From positions 95,873 through 159,872 of IMG/VR virus record IMGVR_UViG_3300048592_000962: 64,000 bases of DNA; one strand, 5' to 3'. Every line of letters starts with the position of its first letter. Position 1 is the stretch's first letter. This document shows positions 1 to 8,251 of this stretch, in pieces. Under the pieces are notes generated by a model. The model searched no databases and had not been told where the DNA came from. It was given only the letters and a program-made list of their open reading frames with translations. This DNA comes from a virus. Made by a program: the position numbers and the translations under genes.

Positions 1-13
1 CATCTCGGCGCTG

Positions 14-976
14 ATGAAGCTGAACAGGGTCACTGTTGAGCTTCGGTTCAAGGGGTCGCTAAAGCAGGCCGTCCGCGCGGGGTCGATGCCGCCGAATCCG
101 ATGTCCGCGCCAGATCGGGTGCTCACGGAAGTGCGAGATCTGCCGACGGACTACCGACTCAACGCAGAGACGGTTCAAATCTTCGACTCTGCCATCGACC
201 AGGCTGCTGCTTTTGTGAACCACGGAATCTCGCTCTTCGCGAGTTTGATTGGCGCACTTTTCGCGCAGATCAACGTTCTGTCGAAGACGAACTCCTACGT
301 CAAGGTCGCGTACGCGCAGGCGCAAACCGTCAACGGTCGACTCGGCGCGGGCAGTGCGGCGGTCGATTCGGCCGCGCAGGTCGATGCGCAAATGCGGGCA
401 GCTGCAAAGGCTCAACTGGAGAACACGAACCACTATCTCGCGCTCAGAACCGTGCAGGACCTCCGGCGCCAGCTCGCACGTCTGATCCAAGAGGTGTCCG
501 GCGCGGATGCGTACCTGACACAGACCGTCGCTGGACTTCAGCAGCTTGCGGTGGCTGCTCGTGACTCGGACGTCTTGATCCGAAAGGGTCTCGACGAGGC
601 CATCGCGCGAGCGCGGACCCATTCGAAGATGCACGCGAGCGTGCGTCGGTCCATGGAGTGCGCCGCAATCCGCAAGGCCCGGCGTGAGCAGGAAACGTAT
701 CCGGAGCGCCTCGCGGTGATGGCAGAGACGCTGGCCGCAGGAGCTGTCGCGTGGGCGGCGAAACGGCCGCAAGCCGACGCGGCGCTGGCCACGTACCGGG
801 CACTGGATGCGTATCTGCAAGAGGTGGAGAGGCAGATCCCTCTGGCTTGGTGGGCAAAGCCGCTGGGGCCACTTCCGGTCTGGGGGTGGGGCGCAGTCGG
901 CGTTGCCACCTTCTTCGGTGGCGCTGTGATGGTGCGAAGGTCTCGAAAGCGGAAGCAACTTTCCGCGAAGACGTGA
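14..976 (+). CDS. C-terminally membrane-anchored helical protein (possibly 5'-truncated)
   Basis: No family recognised. The first ATG is at base 14, but the frame is open to the window edge, so the true start may lie outside. The 320-residue product is largely helical and Ala/Arg-rich. It ends with one hydrophobic segment (about residues 291-309, WGWGAVGVATFFGGAVMV) followed by a cluster of Arg and Lys, which is a C-tail anchor. Five other proteins in the window share this hydrophobic-then-basic ending. It lies 10 bases before the next gene. A virion or envelope-associated role is inference only. Confidence 0.6.
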   Translation: MKLNRVTVELRFKGSLKQAVRAGSMPPNPMSAPDRVLTEVRDLPTDYRLNAETVQIFDSAIDQAAAFVNHGISLFASLIGALFAQINVLSKTNSYVKVAYAQAQTVNGRLGAGSAAVDSAAQVDAQMRAAAKAQLENTNHYLALRTVQDLRRQLARLIQEVSGADAYLTQTVAGLQQLAVAARDSDVLIRKGLDEAIARARTHSKMHASVRRSMECAAIRKARREQETYPERLAVMAETLAAGAVAWAAKRPQADAALATYRALDAYLQEVERQIPLAWWAKPLGPLPVWGWGAVGVATFFGGAVMVRRSRKRKQLSAKT

Positions 977-986
977 GGAGAAACCC

Positions 987-1517
987 GTGTCGTACGCTCT
1001 CTACGGACTTGGCGCGGCTGTCGCGCCGACACCTCGCGTTGCGCCTGGCATGCAGCGCGGCTCGTTCACCATCCGCGTGATGCATCCATCGCGGACGCCC
1101 GTGCAGCGACGACCGATCGTGGTCGAGCTGAAGAGAAACGGCGTGGTCGTCGAGAAGAAGCCCTTGCCGGCAACGGGTGGGCGAGTCGTGCTGAGCATGC
1201 CGCGCGAGCCGGGGACGTACGAGTACGCGGTGATCGAGACGACGACTCGCAAGGTTCTGACGACTGGCGCCGTCAACTTCTACGCGTCGCACCTCACGCA
1301 ACACAAAGAGAAGGACGTGTTCCTCCCGACGAACATCGCCTATACGCGCACTGACAGAAAACGTCGTCGAAAGGCGCGCAGAGAAGCGCGTCGCGACCGG
1401 CGCGACCGCAGACGAGGTGTCGGCGGGCTCGGTGATGCAAACGGACTGACGTGGCAGACTGCCGCCCTCGGAGCTGCAATCGGGTTCGGCGTCTGGTGGG
1501 CGATCAAACAGAACTGA
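987..1517 (+). CDS. Ig-like protein with basic linker and C-terminal TM segment
   Basis: The 176-residue product begins MSYALYGLGA. It carries a beta-rich middle part (about 25-110, patterned like an Ig or carboxypeptidase-regulatory fold), then a strongly basic Arg/Lys linker (about 124-143) and a final hydrophobic helix (about 155-173). GAGGAGAAACCC precedes the start and provides the RBS. The MSYA start recurs in the genes starting at 31385 and 50228, and MSYS in the one at 2256. A structural or surface role is plausible but unproven. Confidence 0.6.
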   Translation: MSYALYGLGAAVAPTPRVAPGMQRGSFTIRVMHPSRTPVQRRPIVVELKRNGVVVEKKPLPATGGRVVLSMPREPGTYEYAVIETTTRKVLTTGAVNFYASHLTQHKEKDVFLPTNIAYTRTDRKRRRKARREARRDRRDRRRGVGGLGDANGLTWQTAALGAAIGFGVWWAIKQN

Positions 1518-1526
1518 GGTGACACC

Positions 1527-1907
1527 GTGAAGTCGATCGAGTTCAAGAGAGGTCGCGTTGCGATCCGAGGCCACCACAACGACAGCACCTACGTCGAGGT
1601 GAAGTGGGACGGGGACAAGTACAAGCTACTGATTGACGCTGGATCTGGCGACAGAATCCACGTCGCTCGTGACGGAGACATTGTCTTCGTGATGAGCTAC
1701 AGCGTCGGCATGGACCACATCAGCGTGATGGAGTTCAACATGCGAAAGATCATGCTCGTCAAGGAGGCCGAAGAGGCCGTGTACGCAGGAGACGACGTGG
1801 TCTGGCTGCAATCAGCGTCCGAGGAACTCATGGACCACTTGCGCAAGCCGTGGCACGAGTACACCGATCAGAACCTACTGCGATCGCTGCTCAACCTCTA
1901 CGGCTGA
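1527..1907 (+). CDS. Hypothetical protein (126 aa)
   Basis: No family recognised. The N-terminal half is predicted beta-rich (alternating charged and hydrophobic residues) and the C-terminal third helical (AEEAVYAGDD... onwards). There is no signal peptide or TM segment. It starts 9 bases after the upstream gene with a GAGGTGA RBS. Its TGA stop overlaps the ATG of the next gene (TGATG), so the two are probably translationally coupled. Confidence 0.6.
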   Translation: MKSIEFKRGRVAIRGHHNDSTYVEVKWDGDKYKLLIDAGSGDRIHVARDGDIVFVMSYSVGMDHISVMEFNMRKIMLVKEAEEAVYAGDDVVWLQSASEELMDHLRKPWHEYTDQNLLRSLLNLYG

Positions 1908-2248
1908 TGGACCAAGCGCTGCACAGCGAATTCGATCGCGTCATCAACATGACGGCGCGGCAAATTCGTGCGTGGCACAGGGACCCCTTGAGCAAGACCG
2001 CGTCCTTGGCTCACATACGAGCCGAGCTGCCGCTTCTGGCGCGCATGAAGGAGACGCCCGCGTCTCGCTGGACCCCTGCGATGTGGGACAAGGCGCTGCG
2101 GGCGATCAACTTCGTGAAACGACACGAAGCGCAGATGAAGGTGCAGGGGCAGAGGTACGGCACGGGTCGCTACCACTACACGCCGAAGCGTGTCGTCGCT
2201 CTGCTCAACTGGGGTCGCATTCCTCCTGGTGTGAAGCTGGATTTCTGA
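1907..2248 (+). CDS. Hypothetical protein, predicted helical, basic
   Basis: The start is set at 1907 because the ATG overlaps the preceding TGA. A longer in-frame start at 1850 would run into that gene. The 113-residue product contains a conserved-looking core (NMTARQIRAWHRDPLSK, then SLAHIRAELPLLARM, then FVKRHEAQM), resembling small uncharacterised phage and bacterial proteins that I recall only as hypotheticals. Function unknown. Confidence 0.6.
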   Translation: MDQALHSEFDRVINMTARQIRAWHRDPLSKTASLAHIRAELPLLARMKETPASRWTPAMWDKALRAINFVKRHEAQMKVQGQRYGTGRYHYTPKRVVALLNWGRIPPGVKLDF

Positions 2249-2255
2249 GGACCGT

Positions 2256-2474
2256 ATGAGCTACTCCGGACCCGTTCAGAGTACCGACAGCATCTGCTTT
2301 CCTCGTGATGCGCTTCTTCGGATCCAGCCGCGAGCAGCCGGGCCCATGCGGACACTGATCACAACCTCCGGCCCCGCGCACGAGGTCCCCGTGCCCCTGG
2401 ACCGTGGGCTCCTCGTCATCGATCCTCGATTCGATCGCTTGCCCGTCGGACCCGGCTGGGAGCCTAGGTTCTGA
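2256..2474 (+). CDS. Small hypothetical protein starting MSYS
   Basis: A 72-residue frame fills the space between its neighbours exactly. GAGGA lies 5 bases before the ATG. It is Pro-rich with no recognised domain. Its existence is supported by position and RBS rather than by homology. Confidence 0.45.
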   Translation: MSYSGPVQSTDSICFPRDALLRIQPRAAGPMRTLITTSGPAHEVPVPLDRGLLVIDPRFDRLPVGPGWEPRF

Positions 2475-2475
2475 C

Positions 2476-3390
2476 GTGACCGACACGTACGACATCGCGA
2501 AGGAGTTCAACGGCGCCTGGTCGTCGCTGCCTCAAGGGGCAGCCATCCACGTGCTCCGGTCGCGCTACGACCGAATCCTTCGCCACGTCGAGCCGAAGAT
2601 GCTGCCTCCGCTGGAGCGCCTCGAATCCGCGCTGCTCGGCACGGGCGGCATGGGCACGGTCTTCGGACTCACGCGCGCGTCGGAGCTGAGCGGATGGGTG
2701 CTCAAGCTGACGGTCGACCCTGGGGAGGCGGCCGTAGCTGCGCTCATCTGCCAGGCGCCCGAGAGAGAGATTCCAGGGCTCGTCCCCGTGCATCAGGTCC
2801 TCGACCTGGACATCGACGTGATCGACAGCGCGATGGACCCTGAGGACCCTCCTAGGTCCCGCGTGTTCGCCATCTGGCGAAGGCTCGTCGTTCCCGTCTA
2901 CGACTTCACCGACAAGGTGATGGAGGACGACTTGATGACGTACGAGCCCCTCGCCAGCGCCGCGATGGAGTACGCCGAGTACGTCAACATGAAAGCGGAG
3001 TCCGCGTGCGACGCCTTCGCTCGTACAGCGCCGACCGTCACAGAAAAGTACGTGCAAAATCCGTCGTGGATAGCACACGTTGACCGCCTACTGCGCGACG
3101 AGGCTGACGATGACGACGACTTCGGGAAGGCCGGCAACTCGCTCGCGGTGCACCTGGCGACCTACATCAGAGCGTTGCTGCAAGCGGATTCGTACGGCGT
3201 TCCTACGCTTGGAGAGCAGCTGCTGTCATTTCTGGAGCGCTACGACATCGTGCTCTGTGACATTGCGGCGAGAAATGTTGGGCTGATGTTTCGCACAGAG
3301 AGATCGAAGCCCCAGCTTGCGATCTACGACTTCGGCGTGCCTCGGTTCCTTACGAAAGCGCACGACCAGGTAGTCATCACTCGGGTTTGA
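2476..3390 (+). CDS. Protein-kinase-like protein with complete catalytic motifs
   Basis: The GTG at 2476 is taken as start; an ATG at 2404 would overlap the preceding gene by 71 bases. The 304-residue product has a glycine-rich loop (LGTGGMGTVFG, 54-64), a VLKL lysine (K77), a catalytic loop CDIAARN (D262, N267; compare HRDLAARN of tyrosine kinases) and a DFG at 285-287 (IYDFG). After DFG only about 17 residues remain, so the activation segment and C-lobe helices are missing or very short. An Asp-rich insert lies near 208-215. It could phosphorylate proteins or small molecules. The C-terminus overlaps the convergent gene ending at 3377. Confidence 0.65.
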   Translation: MTDTYDIAKEFNGAWSSLPQGAAIHVLRSRYDRILRHVEPKMLPPLERLESALLGTGGMGTVFGLTRASELSGWVLKLTVDPGEAAVAALICQAPEREIPGLVPVHQVLDLDIDVIDSAMDPEDPPRSRVFAIWRRLVVPVYDFTDKVMEDDLMTYEPLASAAMEYAEYVNMKAESACDAFARTAPTVTEKYVQNPSWIAHVDRLLRDEADDDDDFGKAGNSLAVHLATYIRALLQADSYGVPTLGEQLLSFLERYDIVLCDIAARNVGLMFRTERSKPQLAIYDFGVPRFLTKAHDQVVITRV

Positions 3391-3739
3391 CGTCGCGACG
3401 CATTGCGTCGACCTTCAGCCACGCTGCCCAAAGGTGGCTCAGCATCTTGCTGACGTTTGGACCCGATCCGCTGGCAAACAGCATCTTCGAGGAGAAGTCC
3501 ATCACTTCTTCCTCGCGATGCATCACCTTGATGATGATCTGTGGGATCGGGCTCACCGTCGCCGCAAACAAAACTGCGGGCCCCAAATGCTCTGCCGCGC
3601 CCGTCGGACTTACTCCGATGATCGTCGCATCCGCTCCGTTGCACTGCTTGCACGAGCAGATCACTCGCACCAGGTCGCGCGCCTCTGGAAAATCCTCCCG
3701 AACACTGCGCTCCACCTCGTCTATCGAGAAGGTGTACAT
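3377..3739 (-). CDS. Hypothetical protein with Cys cluster
   Basis: Start at 3739 is chosen for its strong RBS (GGGAGGAAAG just before ATG). The longer frame to 3841 would overlap the upstream gene. The 120-residue product has a CSCKQC cluster around residues 29-34 and an otherwise mixed alpha/beta pattern. Last gene of the long minus-strand run; its end overlaps the end of the kinase-like gene by 14 bases. Function unknown. Confidence 0.55.
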   Translation of the reverse strand: MYTFSIDEVERSVREDFPEARDLVRVICSCKQCNGADATIIGVSPTGAAEHLGPAVLFAATVSPIPQIIIKVMHREEEVMDFSSKMLFASGSGPNVSKMLSHLWAAWLKVDAMRRDVKPE

Positions 3740-3755
3740 CTTTCCTCCCTGCGCT

Positions 3756-4316
3756 TTAGCTGCTTGTTCGAGAACAATTGCTACCTCCACCAGACCAAAT
3801 CTCGTCGGGAAGAATCGTTCGGTACCTGACTTCCTTGTCACGTACGCATCTCGCCATCGCCTCAGAACCGTCGCGAACCCACTGCTGTCGTCCCCAGCGG
3901 CGAATCAGCGACTCCACGCGACCAATCTCTCGGGCGCTCATGCCGCTTGCCTCGGCCACCTCGTCCAGTAGATCGGCCATCGGAACTCGGCACTCAAGGT
4001 ATCGTTGGGCAAAACGTCGCTCTACCAACCATGCAGCTGCCTCCAGCCGAAACCTAAGCGACTTGGGAAGCCCGTTGAAGAACACCTCGATATCAAGCGT
4101 GGTCGTCACGAATGGGAGCGTGACTACGTGCGCAAGTTCGTGAAGAAACGGCTCCACGTGCTCGATACGAAACATCGAATCCGGTGCGGTGTCAGATTCT
4201 GCCCAAAGCTCATGGCGAACAGCGTCGGCAAACGCTTGTACTTGCAGCAGCGTGACACCGGTTTGTATGCCGGGTCTCAACGCCTCGAAAGCGAGACCGT
4301 CAACAAGTATCGTCAT
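3756..4316 (-). CDS. HExxH putative zinc metallopeptidase
   Basis: The 186-residue product contains FLHELAHVV (H59, E60, H63), the HExxH zinc-binding and catalytic motif of zincin peptidases. A third ligand is not certain, although acidic residues follow in MADLLDEVAEASG. The context resembles small ImmA/IrrE- or SprT-type minimal zincins, but no HTH partner is fused. It sits at the end of a long co-transcribed run. It is one of four HExxH proteins in this window. Confidence 0.55.
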   Translation of the reverse strand: MTILVDGLAFEALRPGIQTGVTLLQVQAFADAVRHELWAESDTAPDSMFRIEHVEPFLHELAHVVTLPFVTTTLDIEVFFNGLPKSLRFRLEAAAWLVERRFAQRYLECRVPMADLLDEVAEASGMSAREIGRVESLIRRWGRQQWVRDGSEAMARCVRDKEVRYRTILPDEIWSGGGSNCSRTSS

Positions 4317-4342
4317 GATGGACCCACAGAGACGCGATCTTC

Positions 4343-4615
4343 TCAGAAACTTGTTGGATCGGATACCTTCGAACCGTACGACGTCATGCGTTCTCGTCTC
4401 ATAAACTCGACAATATCATGGAGGAGATGCTCAACGCCGAGCGGTGGGTTCCCAGGAAAAGTTGCCCACCTCCAAAACATGCCGTCCTTCTCGTGCGAGA
4501 CGGCGCGAAACGTTTCGGTCTTCTTCCACAGCAACATGCCGGTTGTACGACGCAGTAGCGCAGTCCATTTGACGTCGCCTTCCCGCTGGCGTTCGACGTA
4601 TAAAATCTCGTACAT
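4343..4615 (-). CDS. Hypothetical protein (90 aa)
   Basis: The ATG at 4615 overlaps the TGA of the upstream gene (ATGA). The short product begins MYEILYVERQREGDVKW and reads as a small beta-rich domain followed by a helix. No family recognised. Confidence 0.5.
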   Translation of the reverse strand: MYEILYVERQREGDVKWTALLRRTTGMLLWKKTETFRAVSHEKDGMFWRWATFPGNPPLGVEHLLHDIVEFMRRERMTSYGSKVSDPTSF

Positions 4616-4995
4616 CACTCGTCTTTCCAGATTGGGCGCTCCGCCGCACGCGCGATCCGACGCAAGATGGTGTGGCCTGCCCGGAGGCCGCGTCCGACGA
4701 ACAACAGAGCCAAGGTCAGCACGCCGCCTGCGCCGCGACGGTAGAGCGGAATGCGTTGCCGACTTAGCCACGCGTGCCGTGCGACCGTGGAAATAAACAT
4801 CGCGAACGTGAGCGCGAGCTTTGCCTCAAAGTACAGTCGCTCGGAGGGCCAAAGTACCCGCAAAGCCCACAGCGTCGACAGGTCAGGAAGCCAGCCCACG
4901 ATGGTCAGCGCTGCTCGGGCCAGCAGCGACGGAAGGTCGAGTCTTCGCTTCGGCGGCGCGGCTCCCACGCTCAGTCGACCATACGGGTCAATCAT
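4615..4995 (-). CDS. Integral membrane protein, paralogue of 25398-25763
   Basis: The 126-residue product starts with DPYGR, a PPKRRLDLPSLLAR segment and hydrophobic stretches (about 28-48 and 55-73), then an arginine-rich turn YRRGAGGVL and a final amphipathic helix. The same order (DPYGR, PPRRRLN, SLLAR, WRRGVSGLL) appears in the gene at 25398-25763, so the two are paralogues. Likely located in the host inner membrane. Function unknown. Confidence 0.6.
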   Translation of the reverse strand: MIDPYGRLSVGAAPPKRRLDLPSLLARAALTIVGWLPDLSTLWALRVLWPSERLYFEAKLALTFAMFISTVARHAWLSRQRIPLYRRGAGGVLTLALLFVGRGLRAGHTILRRIARAAERPIWKDE

Positions 4996-4998
4996 CGA

Positions 4999-5376
4999 TC
5001 AAAACCCGAAGTAGGACAGCTCGTCGAAGGTCAGCGTGAACACGTGAGCCGGATCGAGGTTGTCGACGATGAGACGAAGGTTGTCCCTCTCGTCGCGATC
5101 CTTCCTGAGCGCGTCGACTTCTCCGCGAACCTGAGCTGCGATGCCCACGTTCATGTTGAAGTCACCTTCGCCCGACCCCGCCCGGATGGTTTCGAGATGC
5201 AGGAGCACGTCCGCTGCCGACGACATCCCTGCCTTCTCGGCTGCCGCCCGAATGCGACCCTCGCGCTCCAAGATCTTGGCGTCGACCTCTGCCAGCATGG
5301 CCTTCGCTCGCGCGATGATCATCTCACCGCTCTTCTCGAACTTCAGGCTCTCGAAACGACACCACGCCTTACGCAT
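4999..5376 (-). CDS. Coiled-coil hypothetical protein
   Basis: The 125-residue product is charged and helical in its first 90 residues (MLAEVDAKILEREGRIRAAAEKAG; VRGEVDALRKDRDERDNL) and ends with a short aromatic tail (DELSYFGF). Start ATG at 5376 lies inside the overlapping end of the mini-gene at 5369-5455 and has an AAGAGGGAG RBS. Function unknown. Confidence 0.55.
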   Translation of the reverse strand: MRKAWCRFESLKFEKSGEMIIARAKAMLAEVDAKILEREGRIRAAAEKAGMSSAADVLLHLETIRAGSGEGDFNMNVGIAAQVRGEVDALRKDRDERDNLRLIVDNLDPAHVFTLTFDELSYFGF

Positions 5377-5455
5377 TTGCTCCCTCTTTCCGCGCCCTCT
5401 TGTTGGCGCAATGGATACAGCGCCTACCGCAGGAGGCGCATTGCTCTCGGACCAC
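5369..5455 (-). CDS. Candidate 28-residue CxxC...CxxC mini-protein
   Basis: This short frame lies between two genes and uses a GTG start. It encodes four cysteines in a C-x2-C-x3-C-x2-C arrangement (CASCGRRCIHC) followed by a basic tail. Its TAA overlaps the start of the downstream gene, as at other junctions here. Spacing and cysteine order suggest a zinc knuckle, but the length makes chance possible. Confidence 0.35.
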   Translation of the reverse strand: MVREQCASCGRRCIHCANKRARKEGANA

Positions 5456-5506
5456 GCGAGCCGATCGCCCCCATCACGATGGAGAGCGCCGTCTCGGCCA
5501 CTGTCA

Positions 5507-5737
5507 TCACGAACCCAGGCCGAGGCCGCGAAGAACCGCCAACTTGACCGCCGCCTTCAAGGACGGGAGCGACTCTTCCTTCTGAAGCCTCACGAGCGCC
5601 TCGCGGACGTGGTCGGGGATCTTCAATCCCATCGTCTTCCCCTCATCCCGCCACGCCGAAAGCGCGGCCGTGAAGTCCACCGCCTTGCTCGCCTTCAGCT
5701 TCGCTTCCAGCCTCTTCTCGATCTGCCTGAGCATCAT
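5507..5737 (-). CDS. Small helical hypothetical protein
   Basis: Start at 5737, where ATGATG overlaps the upstream TGA; a longer frame to 6052 is an antisense-like extension over the YkgJ gene. The 76-residue product is basic and helical, ending LAVLRGLGLGS. A DNA-binding role is possible but no motif is diagnostic. Confidence 0.5.
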   Translation of the reverse strand: MMLRQIEKRLEAKLKASKAVDFTAALSAWRDEGKTMGLKIPDHVREALVRLQKEESLPSLKAAVKLAVLRGLGLGS

Positions 5738-6108
5738 GGTGCGTCGAACGTACCCTGCGTCAGACACCTCGTCAAGCTCAACTCCCTCCTCGACTCCAGG
5801 CAGGGGCGACTCCCCGGCTTGAACGACCGGCACACACCGGGGCGATGCTCGTAAATCGCGCAGCGAACACGCTTGCCCAAGGACCCCATGAGAGCGGTAC
5901 ACACAACGTAGCCGAGCCTCGTCTCCTTGGTCTTCAGCGACGAGAACCCATGGCGACGAAGAAGCATGCGGGCCGGGATCAGCTTTGCTTCGTGCGGCTC
6001 GACATCGACGTATGTATCGAGATCGTACTCGGAGACGCAGCAGGCGCCGCACTTGACGCAGTCATCTCCGGTGACCTTGCGCGTGTCGATACCGGTTTTC
6101 TTTTCCAC
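5734..6108 (-). CDS. YkgJ-type cysteine-cluster protein
   Basis: The 124-residue product carries CVKCGACC near residue 17 and further cysteines in CAIYEHRPGVCRSF and RPC, the arrangement of the YkgJ/PF03692 family of putative metal-cluster (zinc or iron) proteins. The biochemical role of that family is not settled. It shares start/stop overlaps with both neighbours, consistent with translational coupling. Confidence 0.7.
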   Translation of the reverse strand: MEKKTGIDTRKVTGDDCVKCGACCVSEYDLDTYVDVEPHEAKLIPARMLLRRHGFSSLKTKETRLGYVVCTALMGSLGKRVRCAIYEHRPGVCRSFKPGSRPCLESRRELSLTRCLTQGTFDAP

Positions 6109-6409
6109 TCAAGAACCCCTCGATGATCGCCCGCCACAGGCCGAGATGAGGGCGTCGATTCTCTGTGAACAGGCTGTCGTCGATGGCGTGCTGACACCTG
6201 ACATCGCCGTTGGTCCAGTACGTCACGATGTAAATCGTGCGATCGGCTCCGCGAGTCTCCGCTGCGTACAAAACGTTCCGCGTCCACGAGCGCTCGCCAT
6301 GCCGAGCCTCGTGCTCCCAGTCGAAAGGAACGAAGTTCCACTCCCTGTACGCGCGGCGAACCTCTGCGAAGTTCGCGTGCAGATCAGGACTCGGTGGGAC
6401 TCTGTACAT
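6062..6409 (-). CDS. Hypothetical protein (115 aa)
   Basis: The product has an aromatic-rich core (REWNFVPFDWEHEARHGERS; RTIYIVTYWTNG). Its last 15 codons overlap the YkgJ gene by 47 bases in another frame, and its start overlaps the DUF1643 gene by 26 bases. No family assigned. Confidence 0.5.
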   Translation of the reverse strand: MYRVPPSPDLHANFAEVRRAYREWNFVPFDWEHEARHGERSWTRNVLYAAETRGADRTIYIVTYWTNGDVRCQHAIDDSLFTENRRPHLGLWRAIIEGFLSGKENRYRHAQGHRR

Positions 6410-7001
6410 TCCGCGACGTCGTCGTGTCAGGATGGCTCCACTCGGCCGTAGTCTTCTCGCGAATCAACGGTCGCTGCGAGACCGTGTCGATCTGCTCATA
6501 CGGCACATACAGCGGATGCTCCGGCGATCCTTTCTTCGTCCAACGAAGAACGAACAGCCTCTTGCCGAGGCCGTGCGCGTCGAGCATCAGTTGAACCATC
6601 TCGTCGCGTGGGTGAACGCTCGTCGTATACCGGATCGTGCTTCCGTTTGCGCCCCAGGCCGCAATCGTCATCCCGCAACGACGCGCCGCGGAAACGATGG
6701 CGTTCGTGTTCTCTCGTCCAACGATGTCGACGCCGGACCTGCTGGCGGCCTTCATGGCCGACGGATCCGTCGCCCGATACGCGAACAGGTTCGTGACGAG
6801 GATGCCACCGAACGAAGCCCTGCGCGCGAAGCCCATGCACTTGCGGATCGTGGCGTCGTCGACGAGAGCGTCGGCCGTGCTGGGGTTGAGCATGATCCAG
6901 CCGAGCACGGGGAGCGCCGGATCCCAGACGCGCGCCAGCTCGTACCGGTACAGGCCGCAATCAGAAATCGTTGCGGCGCGAACTACGACAGGGTCGGTCA
7001 C
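6384..7001 (-). CDS. DUF1643 family protein
   Basis: The 205-residue product shows the DUF1643 signature: RYELARVWDPALPVLGWIML, NPSTAD, RKCMGFARR, GGILVTNLFAYRATDP and a later GANG. The family is common in phages and bacteria and has no firmly established biochemical function. It starts with GTG overlapping the stop of the upstream mini-ORF. The C-terminal 30 residues are polar and probably disordered. Confidence 0.8.
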   Translation of the reverse strand: MTDPVVVRAATISDCGLYRYELARVWDPALPVLGWIMLNPSTADALVDDATIRKCMGFARRASFGGILVTNLFAYRATDPSAMKAASRSGVDIVGRENTNAIVSAARRCGMTIAAWGANGSTIRYTTSVHPRDEMVQLMLDAHGLGKRLFVLRWTKKGSPEHPLYVPYEQIDTVSQRPLIREKTTAEWSHPDTTTSRNVQSPTES

Positions 7002-7084
7002 CGGCCACGCTCCCCTCGAATCCGCGACCGACCAATCGGATAGCAGAGCAGCCCCAGCACCGCGAACAAGTACGTGTACCTCAA
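6998..7084 (-). CDS. Candidate 28-residue single-TM mini-protein
   Basis: A TTG start overlaps the upstream TGA (TTGA) and the TGA stop overlaps the GTG of the DUF1643 gene, filling the gap exactly. It encodes a hydrophobic stretch (YLFAVLGLLCYPIG) followed by an arginine-rich tail. Support is positional and compositional only. Confidence 0.3.
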   Translation of the reverse strand: MRYTYLFAVLGLLCYPIGRSRIRGERGR

Positions 7085-7341
7085 CTCGAACCCTCCTCGA
7101 CGACAGCCGGCTCCATCAGCCGGCGCACGTCCTCTGGCCGCACCATCCACCGAGCACGGCTGTTGACCCACCGGCGCACCGCGGGGAGCCTGCCGCTGTC
7201 GATCCACCGTCGTACCGTGCGCGGCTTCAGGCCGAACTTCTTCGCAACCGTCGTCGTCGACACCATGTCGGGGATGGCCGCGCTCACGTTGGGCTCGACG
7301 GGATCCCATCCATGGCCGCACTTCGGGCACTCGATCTTCAT
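7081..7341 (-). CDS. Zinc-ribbon plus excisionase/MerR-like HTH regulator
   Basis: The 86-residue product starts with a CPKCGHGW zinc-ribbon half (residues 5-8). A helix-turn-helix follows (TTTVAKKFGLKPRTVRRW, about 28-46), then the wing-like GRLPAVRRW and RPEDVRRLM, as in excisionase/HTH_17 domains. It probably binds DNA and may regulate or act in recombination. A candidate -10 box at 7348-7353 sits 6 bases before the ATG. Confidence 0.65.
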   Translation of the reverse strand: MKIECPKCGHGWDPVEPNVSAAIPDMVSTTTVAKKFGLKPRTVRRWIDSGRLPAVRRWVNSRARWMVRPEDVRRLMEPAVVEEGSS

Positions 7342-7347
7342 CTGGTC

Positions 7348-7353
7348 AGTGTA
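7348..7353 (-). promoter_or_regulatory. Candidate -10 box (TACACT) of a leaderless promoter
   Basis: On the minus strand TACACT lies 6 bases before the ATG of the HTH gene, the same spacing as at 43957, 47317, 50305 and 61581. No convincing -35 box is seen 17 bases upstream. Confidence 0.35.
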
Positions 7354-7369
7354 CCTCAGCGACGATCGA

Positions 7370-8251
7370 CTACTCCTCGTCCTTCACGTGCTCCGAGACG
7401 CCGTCCGCGCCCAACGAGCGCCAATCGGGCCACCGGCGCTCGCGGTTGATCTTGTGCTTCTCCAGCATCTTCAGGACGATCGCTTCGCCATCCGCTCCTG
7501 CGGAGCGCCATGCGCCATCCATCGCGAGGAAGATCACATCGACCCACTCAGTCAGGTCCGAGGGGTTAGCTTCGATCTCCTTCAGCTCCCGCCGAATGTG
7601 CTCGATCACTCCGCTGTACCGATCACCAGGGCCGAACGTCTCGCGCGACCAGTCCGCCTTGTCGTTGAAAAACGAGATGAAGCAGAACCCAGGCTGATCG
7701 TGCTCTTGAATCTCCACGACGTGCCCGACGTAAGAAGGATCCAGGATTCCAGTCCAAACCTTCGACGCCCACGGGCGGTCCTGAATGCCCATCTTGACGG
7801 CAATGCTCCGCGTGCGGGCAAACGCGTTGCTGAACGTCATGCCGTCGAACGACCATACGAACCGAAGACCGGGCGTCTTCGTGTCCTGGTCGAGCGACGC
7901 CAAGACAGAGGGCGTGGCACGCGCGAGACCAGATCCCTTGAACCAGCCGAACGCGTCCTCGGAAACCTCGACCTCGAACACCTTGTCCGCAGCCGTGTCA
8001 AGACCTGGGATGCAAAGATCTCGCGCAGACTGTTTCGCGGCTTCACGCTCTTCGGGCAGAAGAAAGTTGGCCACAGATGGCGCGCACTCCGCAAAAGAGT
8101 ACGAGTTGGTCATGCGCTCTGCGAAGAGCGGGCCGGGTACGCGCGCTCGCGTTTTGCTGCGCTGCATCTCCGCCGCAAGCCACGAAAGTGTGATCGGGTT
8201 GGGCGGAGTGATCGGATAGGCAAGAATGCCCACGAGCCATCGAGACCCCAT
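7370..8251 (-). CDS. DUF550-domain dATP/dGTP diphosphohydrolase
   Basis: The 293-residue product ends with a clear DUF550/PF04447 domain: FGPGDRYSGVIEHIRREL, KEIEANPSDLTEWVDVIFL, AMDGAWRSAGADGE and RRWPDWR. Family members hydrolyse dATP or dGTP to the monophosphate. The first 170 residues form a separate region of unknown fold. The metal-binding acidic residues E/E...E/D appear intact. With thyA, ndk and a MazG-like gene it would shape the dNTP pool during infection. It stops with TAG. Confidence 0.75.
   Translation of the reverse strand: MGSRWLVGILAYPITPPNPITLSWLAAEMQRSKTRARVPGPLFAERMTNSYSFAECAPSVANFLLPEEREAAKQSARDLCIPGLDTAADKVFEVEVSEDAFGWFKGSGLARATPSVLASLDQDTKTPGLRFVWSFDGMTFSNAFARTRSIAVKMGIQDRPWASKVWTGILDPSYVGHVVEIQEHDQPGFCFISFFNDKADWSRETFGPGDRYSGVIEHIRRELKEIEANPSDLTEWVDVIFLAMDGAWRSAGADGEAIVLKMLEKHKINRERRWPDWRSLGADGVSEHVKDEE

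Noticed and set aside
59-1577. Long minus-strand frames (59-958, 444-1577) opposite the first two plus-strand genes
   Set aside because: They lack RBSs and their products are Arg/His/Pro-rich, as expected for antisense of high-GC coding DNA; the plus-strand genes interlock with their neighbours.
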